32,603 nucleotides of DNA from Bacillota bacterium (GTDB lineage: Bacteria; Bacillota; Sulfobacillia; UBA995; UBA9673): positions 1 through 32,603 of the forward strand of contig QZJP01000051.1 of the NCBI GenBank assembly GCA_003599345.1, read 5' to 3'. Under the pieces are notes generated by a model that made no database searches, was not told the origin of the DNA, and was given only the letters and a program-made list of their open reading frames with translations. Shown here in pieces: positions 7,769 through 14,963 of this stretch; positions within the stretch are counted from its first letter, which is position 1, and each line of letters begins with the position of its first letter. The position numbers were made by a program, and so were the translations under genes.

Positions 7769-8137
7769 CTACCCCTGGGTCCCGATGACCCATTCCCCTA
7801 CGATCTGGTCATTGACCACGTGCTGGGCGACAATGCGACGAGCCCGCTCGCTGGTGACGAGCCCGTAGGTGACGCGTGGCTGGCCCGGCTTTGAAACCTC
7901 GACGAGAGGCTCCTTGTCACAGAGTCCCACACACCCGGTCTGGGTCACGGCGATCCCGGTCAGGTTCCGCTTCCCCAGCTCGTCGAGAATGGCCGACATG
8001 ACCTCCCGGGCCCCGGCCGCTATACCGCAGGTACCCATGCCGACCACAATCTTGGTTGTGAGGTCTCCCTTCCTGGCAGCCAGAGCCTCTCTGGTCTTGT
8101 CCCTGATCTTGGCCAGATCTTCGAGAGTCTTGACCAT
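7769..8137 (-). CDS. Small thioredoxin-fold [2Fe-2S] ferredoxin protein of the hydrogenase operon
   Basis: A 122-residue protein. Residues 28-44 (KIVVGMGTCGIAAGARE) and 62-77 (IAVTQTGCVGLCDKEP) match the thioredoxin-like [2Fe-2S] proteins (HndB-like) that accompany HydB/NuoF. Only three cysteines sit in the expected positions, C37, C69 and C73; the second cysteine of the usual first pair is not visible, so cluster binding may need another ligand or partner. It probably passes electrons to, or stabilises, HydB, whose gene begins 37 bases downstream. An ATG at 8137 has an AGGGA ribosome site. A 13-pair hairpin lies in the 61-base gap upstream of it. Confidence 0.85.
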   Translation of the reverse strand: MVKTLEDLAKIRDKTREALAARKGDLTTKIVVGMGTCGIAAGAREVMSAILDELGKRNLTGIAVTQTGCVGLCDKEPLVEVSKPGQPRVTYGLVTSERARRIVAQHVVNDQIVGEWVIGTQG

Positions 8138-8167
8138 GCTGTTCCCTCCCAGATAAGCCTGGTACCC

Positions 8168-8202
8168 CTAGATTGCGCCTTGTACAGCCAGGCACAATCT
8201 AG
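8168..8202 (-). promoter_or_regulatory. Operon-internal hairpin at the end of the GHKL ATPase gene
   Basis: Arms 8168-8180 (ctagattgcgcct) and 8190-8202 (aggcacaatctag) pair over 13 positions with one G-U wobble in the minus-strand RNA and a 9-base loop. The stop codon of the ATPase gene (8199-8201) lies in the 5' arm of the RNA. No U-run follows, so processing, mRNA stabilisation or partial attenuation is more likely than full termination. It separates the regulatory half of the operon from the structural hydrogenase half, apart from hydC. Confidence 0.55.
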
Positions 8203-8762
8203 ACCAACAAAGAAGGCGTGGTACTGCACAACTGACTAATGCCCTGCTCGGCGTACTCCCTGACAAAGCAAAACACGAGTGGGTCAGCGAGGCTGACCCC
8301 GCTGAGTCTAGACCGCAGTTCTTCGGTCCTGACACTGAACTCACGGCCGTCGCAGGCGTGGTGATAGTCAATGTCGATTGATTTGTTCGCCGCGATAAGA
8401 CAAGCCAGGGTCGAGGCGATGTCACCCAGGGGAGGACGGTCTATGTGGGAGAGCCCGAGGGTCGCGATGACTCTGGTGCCCTCGCCTTCCGCCGAGAGGA
8501 CTTCCAGTCTGCCGCCGGTCTGGCGGGCGGTGTCCTTCAGGAGAGAGAGCCCTAAACCCACTCTCCGGGTCGTCCGGCTCGTCACAAAGGGGTCGGTCAC
8601 TCGCCGGGTCATCTCGGAGTCCATACCGCGGCCGTTGTCGCTCACGGTGATGGTCAACAGGTCCCGACCGGAGTCCACGTCGACGCCGATGGAAACCTTG
8701 GTTGCCCCTGCTTCCACGGAGTTCTGGACTATGTCCATGATGTGGAGCGAGATCTCCTTCAC
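8199..8762 (-). CDS. Stand-alone GHKL (histidine-kinase-like) ATPase
   Basis: A 187-residue protein with a histidine-kinase-type ATP-binding domain: N box DIVQNSVEAGA (N14), G1 box SDNGRGMD (41-48), and G2 box VGLGLSLLKDTARQTGG (68-84). There is no phospho-acceptor H box, dimerisation helix pair, sensor or membrane segment. From about 110 a short C-terminal region of unknown fold follows. Such proteins recur in Clostridial hydrogenase operons, where they are thought to be kinase- or anti-sigma-like partners; the target is unknown. The GTG at 8762 fits family N-termini (MKEISLHIMDI) and follows AGGGAGG. Confidence 0.85.
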   Translation of the reverse strand: MKEISLHIMDIVQNSVEAGATKVSIGVDVDSGRDLLTITVSDNGRGMDSEMTRRVTDPFVTSRTTRRVGLGLSLLKDTARQTGGRLEVLSAEGEGTRVIATLGLSHIDRPPLGDIASTLACLIAANKSIDIDYHHACDGREFSVRTEELRSRLSGVSLADPLVFCFVREYAEQGISQLCSTTPSLLV

Positions 8763-8855
8763 CCCTCCGCCCTCCCTCGCTAGAGGCCCGTGCTTGCCCC
8801 GGATACGTTTAACGCCTTGCCTCCGCAGCCGCGAGGCGGACCGGCCCGGCCAGCC

Positions 8856-9383
8856 TCAGCTGTTGTCCCGGTAGCGCTTCAGTACCCCTGGGATGCGGTC
8901 CGGCTTGAGCCTGGCATGGACGTCGTCGTTTATCATGACGACAGGTCCCAAGCCGCAGGCGCCGAGGCACCTAACCACATCCAGAGAGAACAACCCGTCT
9001 GAAGTCGTGTCCCCGGGGGCTATCCCGAGCTCGGCTTCCAGCCGCTCCAGAACACGAGGTGCGCCCCTGACGTAACAGGCGGTTCCCTTGCAGGCCGCTA
9101 TCCGGTAGCGGCCCTTCGGCTTCATGGAGAACAGGGCGTAGAAACTCACCACGCCATGAACGTCCGCCACGGGAACCCCGAGTCTCTCGGCCACTCTGAC
9201 GATGACCGGCTCGGGCAGATAGCCGACGTATTCCTGGACTTCGTGAAGTATGTTGAGAAGCGAGCTTGGGCTCCAGTCGTACCTCGAGATGACGCGGTCT
9301 ATCTCGTCGGCCACGTCGACCGAGAGAGGCTGTCCGGGAAGCATTCTAGGACCGCTTGGCACGTCGGACTTGGCTAGAGCCAT
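8856..9383 (-). CDS. hydC: HydC, NuoE-like [2Fe-2S] subunit of the hydrogenase
   Basis: A 175-residue NuoE/24-kDa-type subunit. The N-terminal helical bundle (25-80: SSLLNILHEVQEYVGYLPEPV, VHGVVSFYALF) is followed by the thioredoxin-fold [2Fe-2S] domain with C98 and C103 (ACKGTACYVRG) and C139 and C143 (RCLGACGLGPVVMI). Together with HydB and HydA it makes the soluble HydABC trimer. The ATG at 9383 has GGAGG upstream. Unusually, two small genes separate it from hydB; they may work with the complex or its regulation. Confidence 0.95.
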   Translation of the reverse strand: MALAKSDVPSGPRMLPGQPLSVDVADEIDRVISRYDWSPSSLLNILHEVQEYVGYLPEPVIVRVAERLGVPVADVHGVVSFYALFSMKPKGRYRIAACKGTACYVRGAPRVLERLEAELGIAPGDTTSDGLFSLDVVRCLGACGLGPVVMINDDVHARLKPDRIPGVLKRYRDNS

Positions 9384-9401
9384 ATCTCTCTCACCTCCGT
9401 T

Positions 9402-10166
9402 CTAGTGGACTGGCTCAACGTTTCGACCACCGCGACCGGCGATAGCTGCGGCGAACTCCCCTAGAATGGGCCGGGCTAGGAGCAACCTGGTCCTGGCCGG
9501 CCCCAGGTCGGTCAGCCGGTGCGCGTCGGACGAAACCACAATTCCGCGTCCCTCAAGCGAGGGAAACCTCCTCTTCACTTCCCCCAGCGGCGTTCCTGCG
9601 GATACCTCTACGAGGTCGAAGTCCCCCGGCGGAGGCAGGAAACCCAGGTTGGAGACGTAGCTGTAGGCAGGTCGGTCGATGTGGGCTGGATAGCAGATGA
9701 GCCCCATGCGCTCTGCCTGCGTCCGCACTTCGTCCACGGACAGGTCGACCGAGTTCAGAAGCTGCCTGGGGAAGACCCCGGTGACCCTGCCTTCCTTGTC
9801 AAAGAGCAACTGCTCGCCGAATAGCTCCGGCCGGTTTGGGATGTCCGGGAGACGACTAGTGATCAAGGCCTCCCACTTCAGGACTGCCTCGAGGTTGTCA
9901 CCCAGAACTACCAGATGCACTTCTTCCTTGGTCTGGACCTCCATCCCCGGCCAGACCGTCACGGCGGTGCCCCGGGCGCACTCCATCACCGCCCTGACAT
10001 TGCCGGCCGTGTTGTGGTCGGTCACCGCCACAAGGTCTATGCCGTAGTCTAGGCACAGCCCGACTATGTTGAGCGGGTTCATCTCCGTCTCCGCGCACGG
10101 CGATAGGGCCGTGTGCACATGCAGGTCCGCGGAGAAGACCCGGGGGCCTCGGGGCACTCCTTTCAC
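9402..10166 (-). CDS. PHP-domain metal-dependent phosphoesterase
   Basis: A 254-residue PHP protein. Metal-binding motifs: DLHVHTALSPC near residues 14-24 (H16, H18), VTDHN near 47-51, an acidic PGMEV segment, CYPAHID in the middle, and the closing VVSSDAHRL motif. PHP domains hydrolyse phosphate esters; closest relatives by pattern are the PHP proteins found beside hydC/nuoE in Bacillota. A role in turning over a nucleotide signal is possible but is inference. The GTG at 10166 is chosen because it begins just 8 bases after the DRTGG gene and just ahead of the conserved domain; upstream open reading overlaps that gene and has no family resemblance. Confidence 0.85.
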   Translation of the reverse strand: MKGVPRGPRVFSADLHVHTALSPCAETEMNPLNIVGLCLDYGIDLVAVTDHNTAGNVRAVMECARGTAVTVWPGMEVQTKEEVHLVVLGDNLEAVLKWEALITSRLPDIPNRPELFGEQLLFDKEGRVTGVFPRQLLNSVDLSVDEVRTQAERMGLICYPAHIDRPAYSYVSNLGFLPPPGDFDLVEVSAGTPLGEVKRRFPSLEGRGIVVSSDAHRLTDLGPARTRLLLARPILGEFAAAIAGRGGRNVEPVH

Positions 10167-10174
10167 CAGGCTGC

Positions 10175-10504
10175 CTATAGCAGGGCCGCCAATCGTCCGG
10201 CAACCCCGAACGCGGTCATGGACGTGCGAAGGATGGGAATACCTTCCCTGTCCGCACGGTCGAGCGTATCCTTCTCGGGTTCGACGTTTCCACACACGAT
10301 GACCCCGCTTATTTCCGTGAGAACGGCGACGGCCACGATGTTCTGGTGTCCCTGGATGGTAATCCAAACGTCCTTGGGCTTGGCTCGGGCCATAACGTCG
10401 CTCAGGAGGTCACCGCAGTAGCCGCCTAGAACCTCACGAGACAGCTGCGCCTCTCCCGCGGCTACCTGAAGACCGAGGGCCTCGACCACGTCACTCACTT
10501 TCAC
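10175..10504 (-). CDS. DRTGG-domain protein
   Basis: A 109-residue protein (MKVSDVVEALGLQVAAGE...) with the DRTGG-fold pattern: GGYCGDLLSDVMARAKPKDVWITIQGHQNIVAVAVLTEISGVIVCGNVEP followed by a helix and IPILRT. DRTGG domains are associated with CBS domains and are presumed ligand-binding. Here it is a single domain between the sensory hydrogenase and the PHP gene, so a signal-binding role in the same pathway is plausible. The GTG at 10504 has a GGGGAG ribosome site 8 bases upstream; an earlier GTG at 10513 directly abuts that site. Confidence 0.85.
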   Translation of the reverse strand: MKVSDVVEALGLQVAAGEAQLSREVLGGYCGDLLSDVMARAKPKDVWITIQGHQNIVAVAVLTEISGVIVCGNVEPEKDTLDRADREGIPILRTSMTAFGVAGRLAALL

Positions 10505-10529
10505 CGTTATCACTCCCCACGGCCTTTAC

Positions 10530-11879
10530 TTAGGCATCGTCGTCCGGTTCAACGGTTGCCCGAGGCCGCTCCATCGAAGGCGGCACCTTCTCGGCCAACT
10601 CCTTCATCTCTGCGGCCAGGTCCCTAACGCGTTCACGTAGCTTGAAGACGCAGTCGGTCTCAAATGCCAGCCCCCTGGCAATGTCCTCGGCGAGTGCCCG
10701 GCAGCTGGGAGACCCGCAGGACCCGCAATCAAGATTGGGGAGGCTTTCGACGGTCTTCTCGAGGAGCTCGACTTTCGCCATGGCCATTGTGACGTCCTCA
10801 TCAAGACTCATTACCGGACGGGGCGGAATCCTCTTGACCATGCTCAATGTCCCCTCGTCATACAGGGCCTGCATCCCGGCCTCCGCGACGGGGAGGGGCC
10901 GGTCAGCGACCATATGGGCCATGGCTTTGATGTTGGCCCGGGCGACGAACGGGTTTTCGGGAACCAGCGGACCGCCTATGCAACCTCCGACACATGCCTG
11001 AGCTTCCAGGTAGTCGACATCACTTAGCCGGCCCTTCTCCACCTCGTGGAGGACAGCGATGACGTTATGAACACCATCGACCGCGAGTAGCTCCCCGTAG
11101 CCGACCTCAGCGTTCTCTCCGCCCGACCTTCCCCAGAGAATGCCCGACGACGACGCCCGCTGCAGGCCGAGGCCGGAGGGCGCGTCCTTCAGCTTCTTGA
11201 CTACAAGGCCGTAGATCTGGGACATCGAGAACACGCCGTCGATCGCGGACTTGTCGCGGCCGACTGGTTGCTTGACGGCGGTCACCTTGGCCGCGCACGG
11301 AGAGATGAAGAAGACCCCCACACGCGCGGGGTCGAGCCCTGTCTTTTTGACGGCTTCTCTCTTGGCGAGGACCCCGGCCACTTCCATGGGCGTGTCAATC
11401 GGGACTACCAGATTGAGAAGAGCCGGGAACCGCACCTGGATGAGGCGGACTATCGCGGGGCAAGCCGAGGAGATGAGGGGTTTCTTGAAGTCCCTGGTCA
11501 TGAGGTATCGGCGGACGGCGTACGAAACCACGCTCGCGGCTACGGCCACTTCGTAAACGTCGTCGAAACCCGCAGTCAGCAGGGCGGCCAGGACCTTCTC
11601 GGGCATCGAGGTTCGGCGGAACTGCCCAAGGAAGGCCGGAGCTGGAAGGGCCACCGTGAAGTCGAATCCGCAGAGTCGATCGAGCGAATCGGTCAACGCG
11701 CTCTTGGCATGGTTCGGACAGGCCCGGATGCACTCTCCGCAATCGATGCAGCGTTCCTCGAAAATGCGGGCTTTGCCCTCGCGAACGCGGATAGCCTCCG
11801 TCGGGCACCGCTTGATGCAGTTGGTGCACCCACGGCACTTCTCGTGGTCCAGGGTAACGGAGTGAAAGTAGCGAGTCAT
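10530..11879 (-). CDS. HydS-like sensory [FeFe]-hydrogenase
   Basis: A 449-residue protein. Two N-terminal [4Fe-4S] ferredoxin sites: C15/C18/C21/C25 and C44/C47/C50/C54. The H-domain motifs are degenerate: L1 SSACPAI (138-143, C140), L2 SPCAAKV (193-199, C195), L3 EAQACVGGCIGGP (292-304, C296 and C300). The four cubane ligands are kept, but the proton-relay cysteine of catalytic enzymes (TSCC) is alanine. A C-terminal Fe-S motif follows (C385, C388, C393, C410), the pattern of the 4Fe-4S 'FeS' domain. No PAS domain is seen, so it resembles group D (Thermotoga HydS) rather than the PAS-linked type. Inference: an H2 or redox sensor that controls the operon. Its ATG overlaps the stop of the RsbW-like gene (ATGA), showing translational coupling. 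Confidence 0.93.
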   Translation of the reverse strand: MTRYFHSVTLDHEKCRGCTNCIKRCPTEAIRVREGKARIFEERCIDCGECIRACPNHAKSALTDSLDRLCGFDFTVALPAPAFLGQFRRTSMPEKVLAALLTAGFDDVYEVAVAASVVSYAVRRYLMTRDFKKPLISSACPAIVRLIQVRFPALLNLVVPIDTPMEVAGVLAKREAVKKTGLDPARVGVFFISPCAAKVTAVKQPVGRDKSAIDGVFSMSQIYGLVVKKLKDAPSGLGLQRASSSGILWGRSGGENAEVGYGELLAVDGVHNVIAVLHEVEKGRLSDVDYLEAQACVGGCIGGPLVPENPFVARANIKAMAHMVADRPLPVAEAGMQALYDEGTLSMVKRIPPRPVMSLDEDVTMAMAKVELLEKTVESLPNLDCGSCGSPSCRALAEDIARGLAFETDCVFKLRERVRDLAAEMKELAEKVPPSMERPRATVEPDDDA

Positions 11880-12370
11880 CCGCGGCTCCCTTGAGAACAG
11901 TCTGAGACGGCCCGGCTTCCGTCGCCACACGCCCCGACCCTGATGACGGCCGTCACCCGGGTTCCCTTGCCGACTTCCGTTTCGATACGCATTTCATCTG
12001 AGTGCTTCGTGATGTTGGGTAAACCCATACCCGCCCCGAAACCCATCTCGCGGACCTCGGCCGACGCGGTCGAGTAACCTTCCGTCATGGCCAGGGCGAT
12101 GTCCGGTATGCCGGGCCCCTCATCATCGGCCACTATTACAACCTGGTCTGGAGTTATCTCCGCCGACAGGACGCCCCGGCGGGCGTGGATGACGATGTTC
12201 ATCTCCGCCTCATAGATCACGACGGCGGCTCGCCGGATAATGCTCCAGTCGAGTCCTACCTGTTCTAGGGCCCTCTTGATGCGCCCCGCTGCCTCCCCTG
12301 AGGCTCTGAAGTTCTGACCTTCCACTTGGAAGGAAAGCGTGAGGACGCGAGCGGTCGGTTCTGACGCCAA
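11876..12370 (-). CDS. RsbW-like (anti-sigma/serine kinase) ATPase, first gene of the hydrogenase operon
   Basis: A protein of about 164 residues. GHKL ATPase signatures: N box IYEAEMNIVIHA, G1 box VADDEGPGIPD, G2-like GFGAGMGLPNI, and a final strand VGKGTRVTAVI. This is the anti-sigma regulatory factor/serine kinase fold. Its 3' end overlaps the sensory hydrogenase start by four bases, so the two products probably act together. The start is uncertain: I favour a TTG at 12370 because GAGGGAGG lies about 10 bases upstream and the product then begins just ahead of the conserved LTLSFQVEG. A longer frame to 12535 has no recognisable sequence and contains a strong hairpin that would hide the ribosome site. 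Confidence 0.75.
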   Translation of the reverse strand: MASEPTARVLTLSFQVEGQNFRASGEAAGRIKRALEQVGLDWSIIRRAAVVIYEAEMNIVIHARRGVLSAEITPDQVVIVADDEGPGIPDIALAMTEGYSTASAEVREMGFGAGMGLPNITKHSDEMRIETEVGKGTRVTAVIRVGACGDGSRAVSDCSQGSRG

Positions 12371-12372
12371 CC

Positions 12373-12417
12373 GGCACAAACCTCCCTCAGGGGAGATCTG
12401 CTCTGGGCGTTTGTGCC
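12373..12417 (-). promoter_or_regulatory. Leader hairpin burying the ribosome site of the hydrogenase operon
   Basis: Perfect 9-base arms GGCACAAAC and GTTTGTGCC (12409-12417 and 12373-12381) enclose a second 5-pair hairpin CTCCC-CTGA-GGGAG (12391-12395 with 12382-12386). In the minus-strand RNA the second stem contains GGGAGG, the best ribosome site for the proposed TTG start at 12370. This looks like a translational switch or a protein-binding RNA element; as DNA the outer repeat could also be an operator. It matches no riboswitch class I know. Confidence 0.5.
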
Positions 12418-12525
12418 CCGCTACTCTTATCACTACCTCAGAAACGCCCCGGCCAGGTGCGGTTGCGCGCCATAGTGCGGAGGTTCGGAAGGCCGGGTCG
12501 CCTAGAGTCAGCTTGCTGCAACTCG

Positions 12526-12534
12526 ATTGTAACA
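12526..12534 (-). promoter_or_regulatory. Possible extended -10 promoter of the hydrogenase operon
   Basis: On the minus strand TGTTACAAT forms an extended -10 element (TG-n-TACAAT), placed about 110 bases upstream of the leader hairpin. No good -35 box sits at 17 bases; a CTGACA is present but 26 bases away. The interval from 12535 to the lysS stop at 12669 holds no other feature and no clear terminator for lysS, so read-through from lysS is possible. Confidence 0.25.
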
Positions 12535-12668
12535 CGTGGGCACACGGGGCTTGGCATTGTCAGAAAAGGGAATCCGGAGGGATGCCAGTAGACGCATGAT
12601 TTCGAACGGGAGTCAGGCGGCGCTGGCAGCCACCAACTGGCGAGCGGCGACTGGCCGGGGTGTCGCTC

Positions 12669-14174
12669 TCAATCCTGAATCGGCCTCATCAACGGGAACA
12701 GAATCACATCCCGGATCGAAGGGGAGTCCGTCAGGAGCATAATAAGCCTGTCTATCCCTATCCCCAGCCCGCCCGTGGGAGGCATACCGTGCTCTAAAGC
12801 TGCGAGGTAATCCTCATCCATCGCGTGTGCTTCCTCATTACCCTTCGCACGTTCGGCCGCCTGCTGAAGGAAGCGCTCGCGCTGGTCATCGGGGTCGTTC
12901 AGTTCGGAAAACGCGTTGGCGACCTCACGACCGAGGATGAAAGCCTCGAACCTCTCCACGAAGCCTGGCTCGCCGGCCTTGCGTTTGGCCAGGGGCGATA
13001 TCTCGACAGGGTAGTCTATGAGGAAGACGGGGTCAACCAGCTTGGGTTCGACGAACTCTCCAACCAGTTCGTCAAGAACCATGCCCCGGGTGGCGTTGTC
13101 CGGGACATCGATGCCCCTGCCTCGAGCAATGCGCCTGGCCTGCGAATCGTTGCCGAGCTCCTCGAGGGTGAGGCCGGCGTGCTGACCGAGAGCGTCAACC
13201 ATGCGAACGCGAGGCCAGGGAGGTGTAAGGTCTACACTTACTCCCTGGTAGGTGAGCCTAGCGTCCCCGGTCACGCGCTCGGCCACGTAGCTGACCAGGC
13301 GCTCAGTCAGGTCCATCATGTCCCCGTAGTCGGCGTAGGCCTGGTAGACCTCAAGTAACGTGTATTCCGGGTTGTGCTTGGTGGATATTCCTTCGTTCCG
13401 GAAGACTCGCCCGAGTTCAAAGACCTTTTCGAACCCGCCCACGACTAACCGCTTGAGATGGAGTTCCGTGGCTATGCGAAGGAACACCGGCATATCGAGC
13501 GCATTGTGGTGCGAAACGAAGGGCCGAGCGTTGGCCCCACCGGCGACAGGGCTGAAGACGGGCGTCTCGACCTCCACGAACCCCTCGCCGTGGAGGAAAT
13601 CACGGACCGCTCTGACGGCCTCGCTTCTCGCCTCGAACACCTTCCTGACCTCGGGGCTGGCGATAAGGTCCAGGTAGCGCTGGCGGTAGCGACTATCGAC
13701 GTCTCGGAGACCGTGCCACTTCTCGGGGAGCGGTCTCAGAGCTTTGGCCAGGACCTCGAGTTCGTGAGCCTCAACGGTGTCCTCCTGCGTCCTGGTGCGG
13801 AAGAGGCTGCCCTTCACGCCGACTACGTCGCCTAGGTCCAGGAGCTGAAAGACCTCCCAGCCTTCCGGTGTGACCCGGCCCTTCTTTACGTAGACCTGAA
13901 TCCTGCCGCTCTGGTCGGCCAGGTCAAAGAAGGCGGCCTTACCATGGCTGCGTATCGCGACTACGCGTCCCGCGATGGATATCTCGGGTCCCGCGAGGGC
14001 CGAACCGGTGTCTCCCAGGCCTGCCGCGCCGGCGTCACTGGCTCGCGCCCGTAGCTCGTCATGGGCCCCCGAGCAAGTGTGGGTACGCTCAAACCGGCGA
14101 CCGAACGGGTCGATCCCCATCTGTCGGAGCTTGTCCAGTTTCTCCCGGCGGGACCTCATGACATCGTGTTCCAC
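12669..14174 (-). CDS. lysS: Lysyl-tRNA synthetase, class II
   Basis: A 501-residue enzyme that charges tRNA-Lys. An N-terminal OB-fold anticodon domain (about 60-160: ISIAGRVVAIRSHGKAAFFDL, RIQVYVKKG) is followed by the class II catalytic core: LRDVDSRYRQRYLDL, motif 2 FRNEGISTKHNPEYTLLEVY, and motif 3 GLGIGIDRLIMLL near the end. Length is normal for the family. The GTG at 14174 lies 10 bases after GAGGAG; an upstream extension to 14228 has no homology. It follows greA by 80 bases, a common gene order in Bacillota. Confidence 0.97.
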   Translation of the reverse strand: MEHDVMRSRREKLDKLRQMGIDPFGRRFERTHTCSGAHDELRARASDAGAAGLGDTGSALAGPEISIAGRVVAIRSHGKAAFFDLADQSGRIQVYVKKGRVTPEGWEVFQLLDLGDVVGVKGSLFRTRTQEDTVEAHELEVLAKALRPLPEKWHGLRDVDSRYRQRYLDLIASPEVRKVFEARSEAVRAVRDFLHGEGFVEVETPVFSPVAGGANARPFVSHHNALDMPVFLRIATELHLKRLVVGGFEKVFELGRVFRNEGISTKHNPEYTLLEVYQAYADYGDMMDLTERLVSYVAERVTGDARLTYQGVSVDLTPPWPRVRMVDALGQHAGLTLEELGNDSQARRIARGRGIDVPDNATRGMVLDELVGEFVEPKLVDPVFLIDYPVEISPLAKRKAGEPGFVERFEAFILGREVANAFSELNDPDDQRERFLQQAAERAKGNEEAHAMDEDYLAALEHGMPPTGGLGIGIDRLIMLLTDSPSIRDVILFPLMRPIQD

Positions 14175-14254
14175 AGATAATGGACTCCTCTTCGGGTCGT
14201 CTTGCCTCCGGGGACGTGGCCGGATCATGCCGGCGGGCGGGCACCGGGCCTCGC

Positions 14255-14731
14255 CTACCGGCTGACCTCGATGATCTTGTACTTGACGACGCCGGCAGGA
14301 ACCTGTACCTCGACGGTCTGACCGGCCCGGGTTCCGAGGAGAGCGCGCCCGACAGGCGACTCATCGGAAATCCGATTCTCGGCCGGGTCTGATTCGGTGG
14401 ACCCGACAATGGTGTATTCAGCAATCTCTCCGCTCTCGAGGTTCTGCACCTTGAGCTTGGACCATAGCCCGACCACGTCGGGATCCAGGCTCACATCATC
14501 CACGAGTTTGGCGTTGCGGAGAACCTTCTCGAGCTGAAGGATCTCACCCTCGATGAAGGCCTGCTCGTTCTTCGCGTCCTCGTACTCCGAGTTCTCGTTT
14601 ATGTCGCCGAACTGGCGGGCCTTACGGATCCGTTCGGCTACGTCCCGGCGCCTCACGGTGCGGAGGTGCTCCAGCTTTTCCTCGAGCTTACGGAGACCTT
14701 CCGCAGAAAGAATGACTTCCTTGTCGGCCAT
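14255..14731 (-). CDS. greA: Transcription elongation factor GreA
   Basis: A 158-residue protein of normal length. The N-terminal coiled coil (1-75) carries the acidic tip FGDINENSEYEDAKNEQ that reaches the RNA polymerase active site; the C-terminal FKBP-like domain has the NRISDESPVGRALLG pattern. It rescues backtracked polymerase by stimulating transcript cleavage. The ATG at 14731 has AAGGAGAG upstream. It probably forms a unit with lysS. Confidence 0.97.
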   Translation of the reverse strand: MADKEVILSAEGLRKLEEKLEHLRTVRRRDVAERIRKARQFGDINENSEYEDAKNEQAFIEGEILQLEKVLRNAKLVDDVSLDPDVVGLWSKLKVQNLESGEIAEYTIVGSTESDPAENRISDESPVGRALLGTRAGQTVEVQVPAGVVKYKIIEVSR

Positions 14732-14768
14732 TCCGGTCTCTCCTTAAGTCGGGGTTAGTCGTCCACGG

Positions 14769-14790
14769 CCCGCAGAGGGCACCCTGCGGG
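14769..14790 (-). terminator. Hairpin upstream of greA
   Basis: A 7-pair stem cccgcag/ctgcggg lies in the 232-base gap between the 415-residue hypothetical gene and greA. No U-run follows. It could weakly end transcription from upstream or be part of the greA leader. The rest of the gap (14791-14963) shows no gene; a short inverted repeat gtagt...actac is at about 14801-14818. Confidence 0.3.
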
Positions 14791-14963
14791 TTCCGGCTTG
14801 TAGTGAGGGACAGACTACACGCGGCCATACTCCTTGACAAGGCCCCATAGTGATAACGCACGGCGAGGAAGTGACTCCGTCGCCGTCCGTGAGAAGAATG
14901 ATATGCATTTGAACTTCTTCTATTCCGGCACCGGCCTCCTGCCGTCCGGGGACGCGGTCCTTG

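Noticed and set aside
12371-12535. Longer N-terminus of the RsbW-like protein
   Set aside because: The extra residues do not resemble the family, and the region contains the leader hairpin and a promoter-like element.
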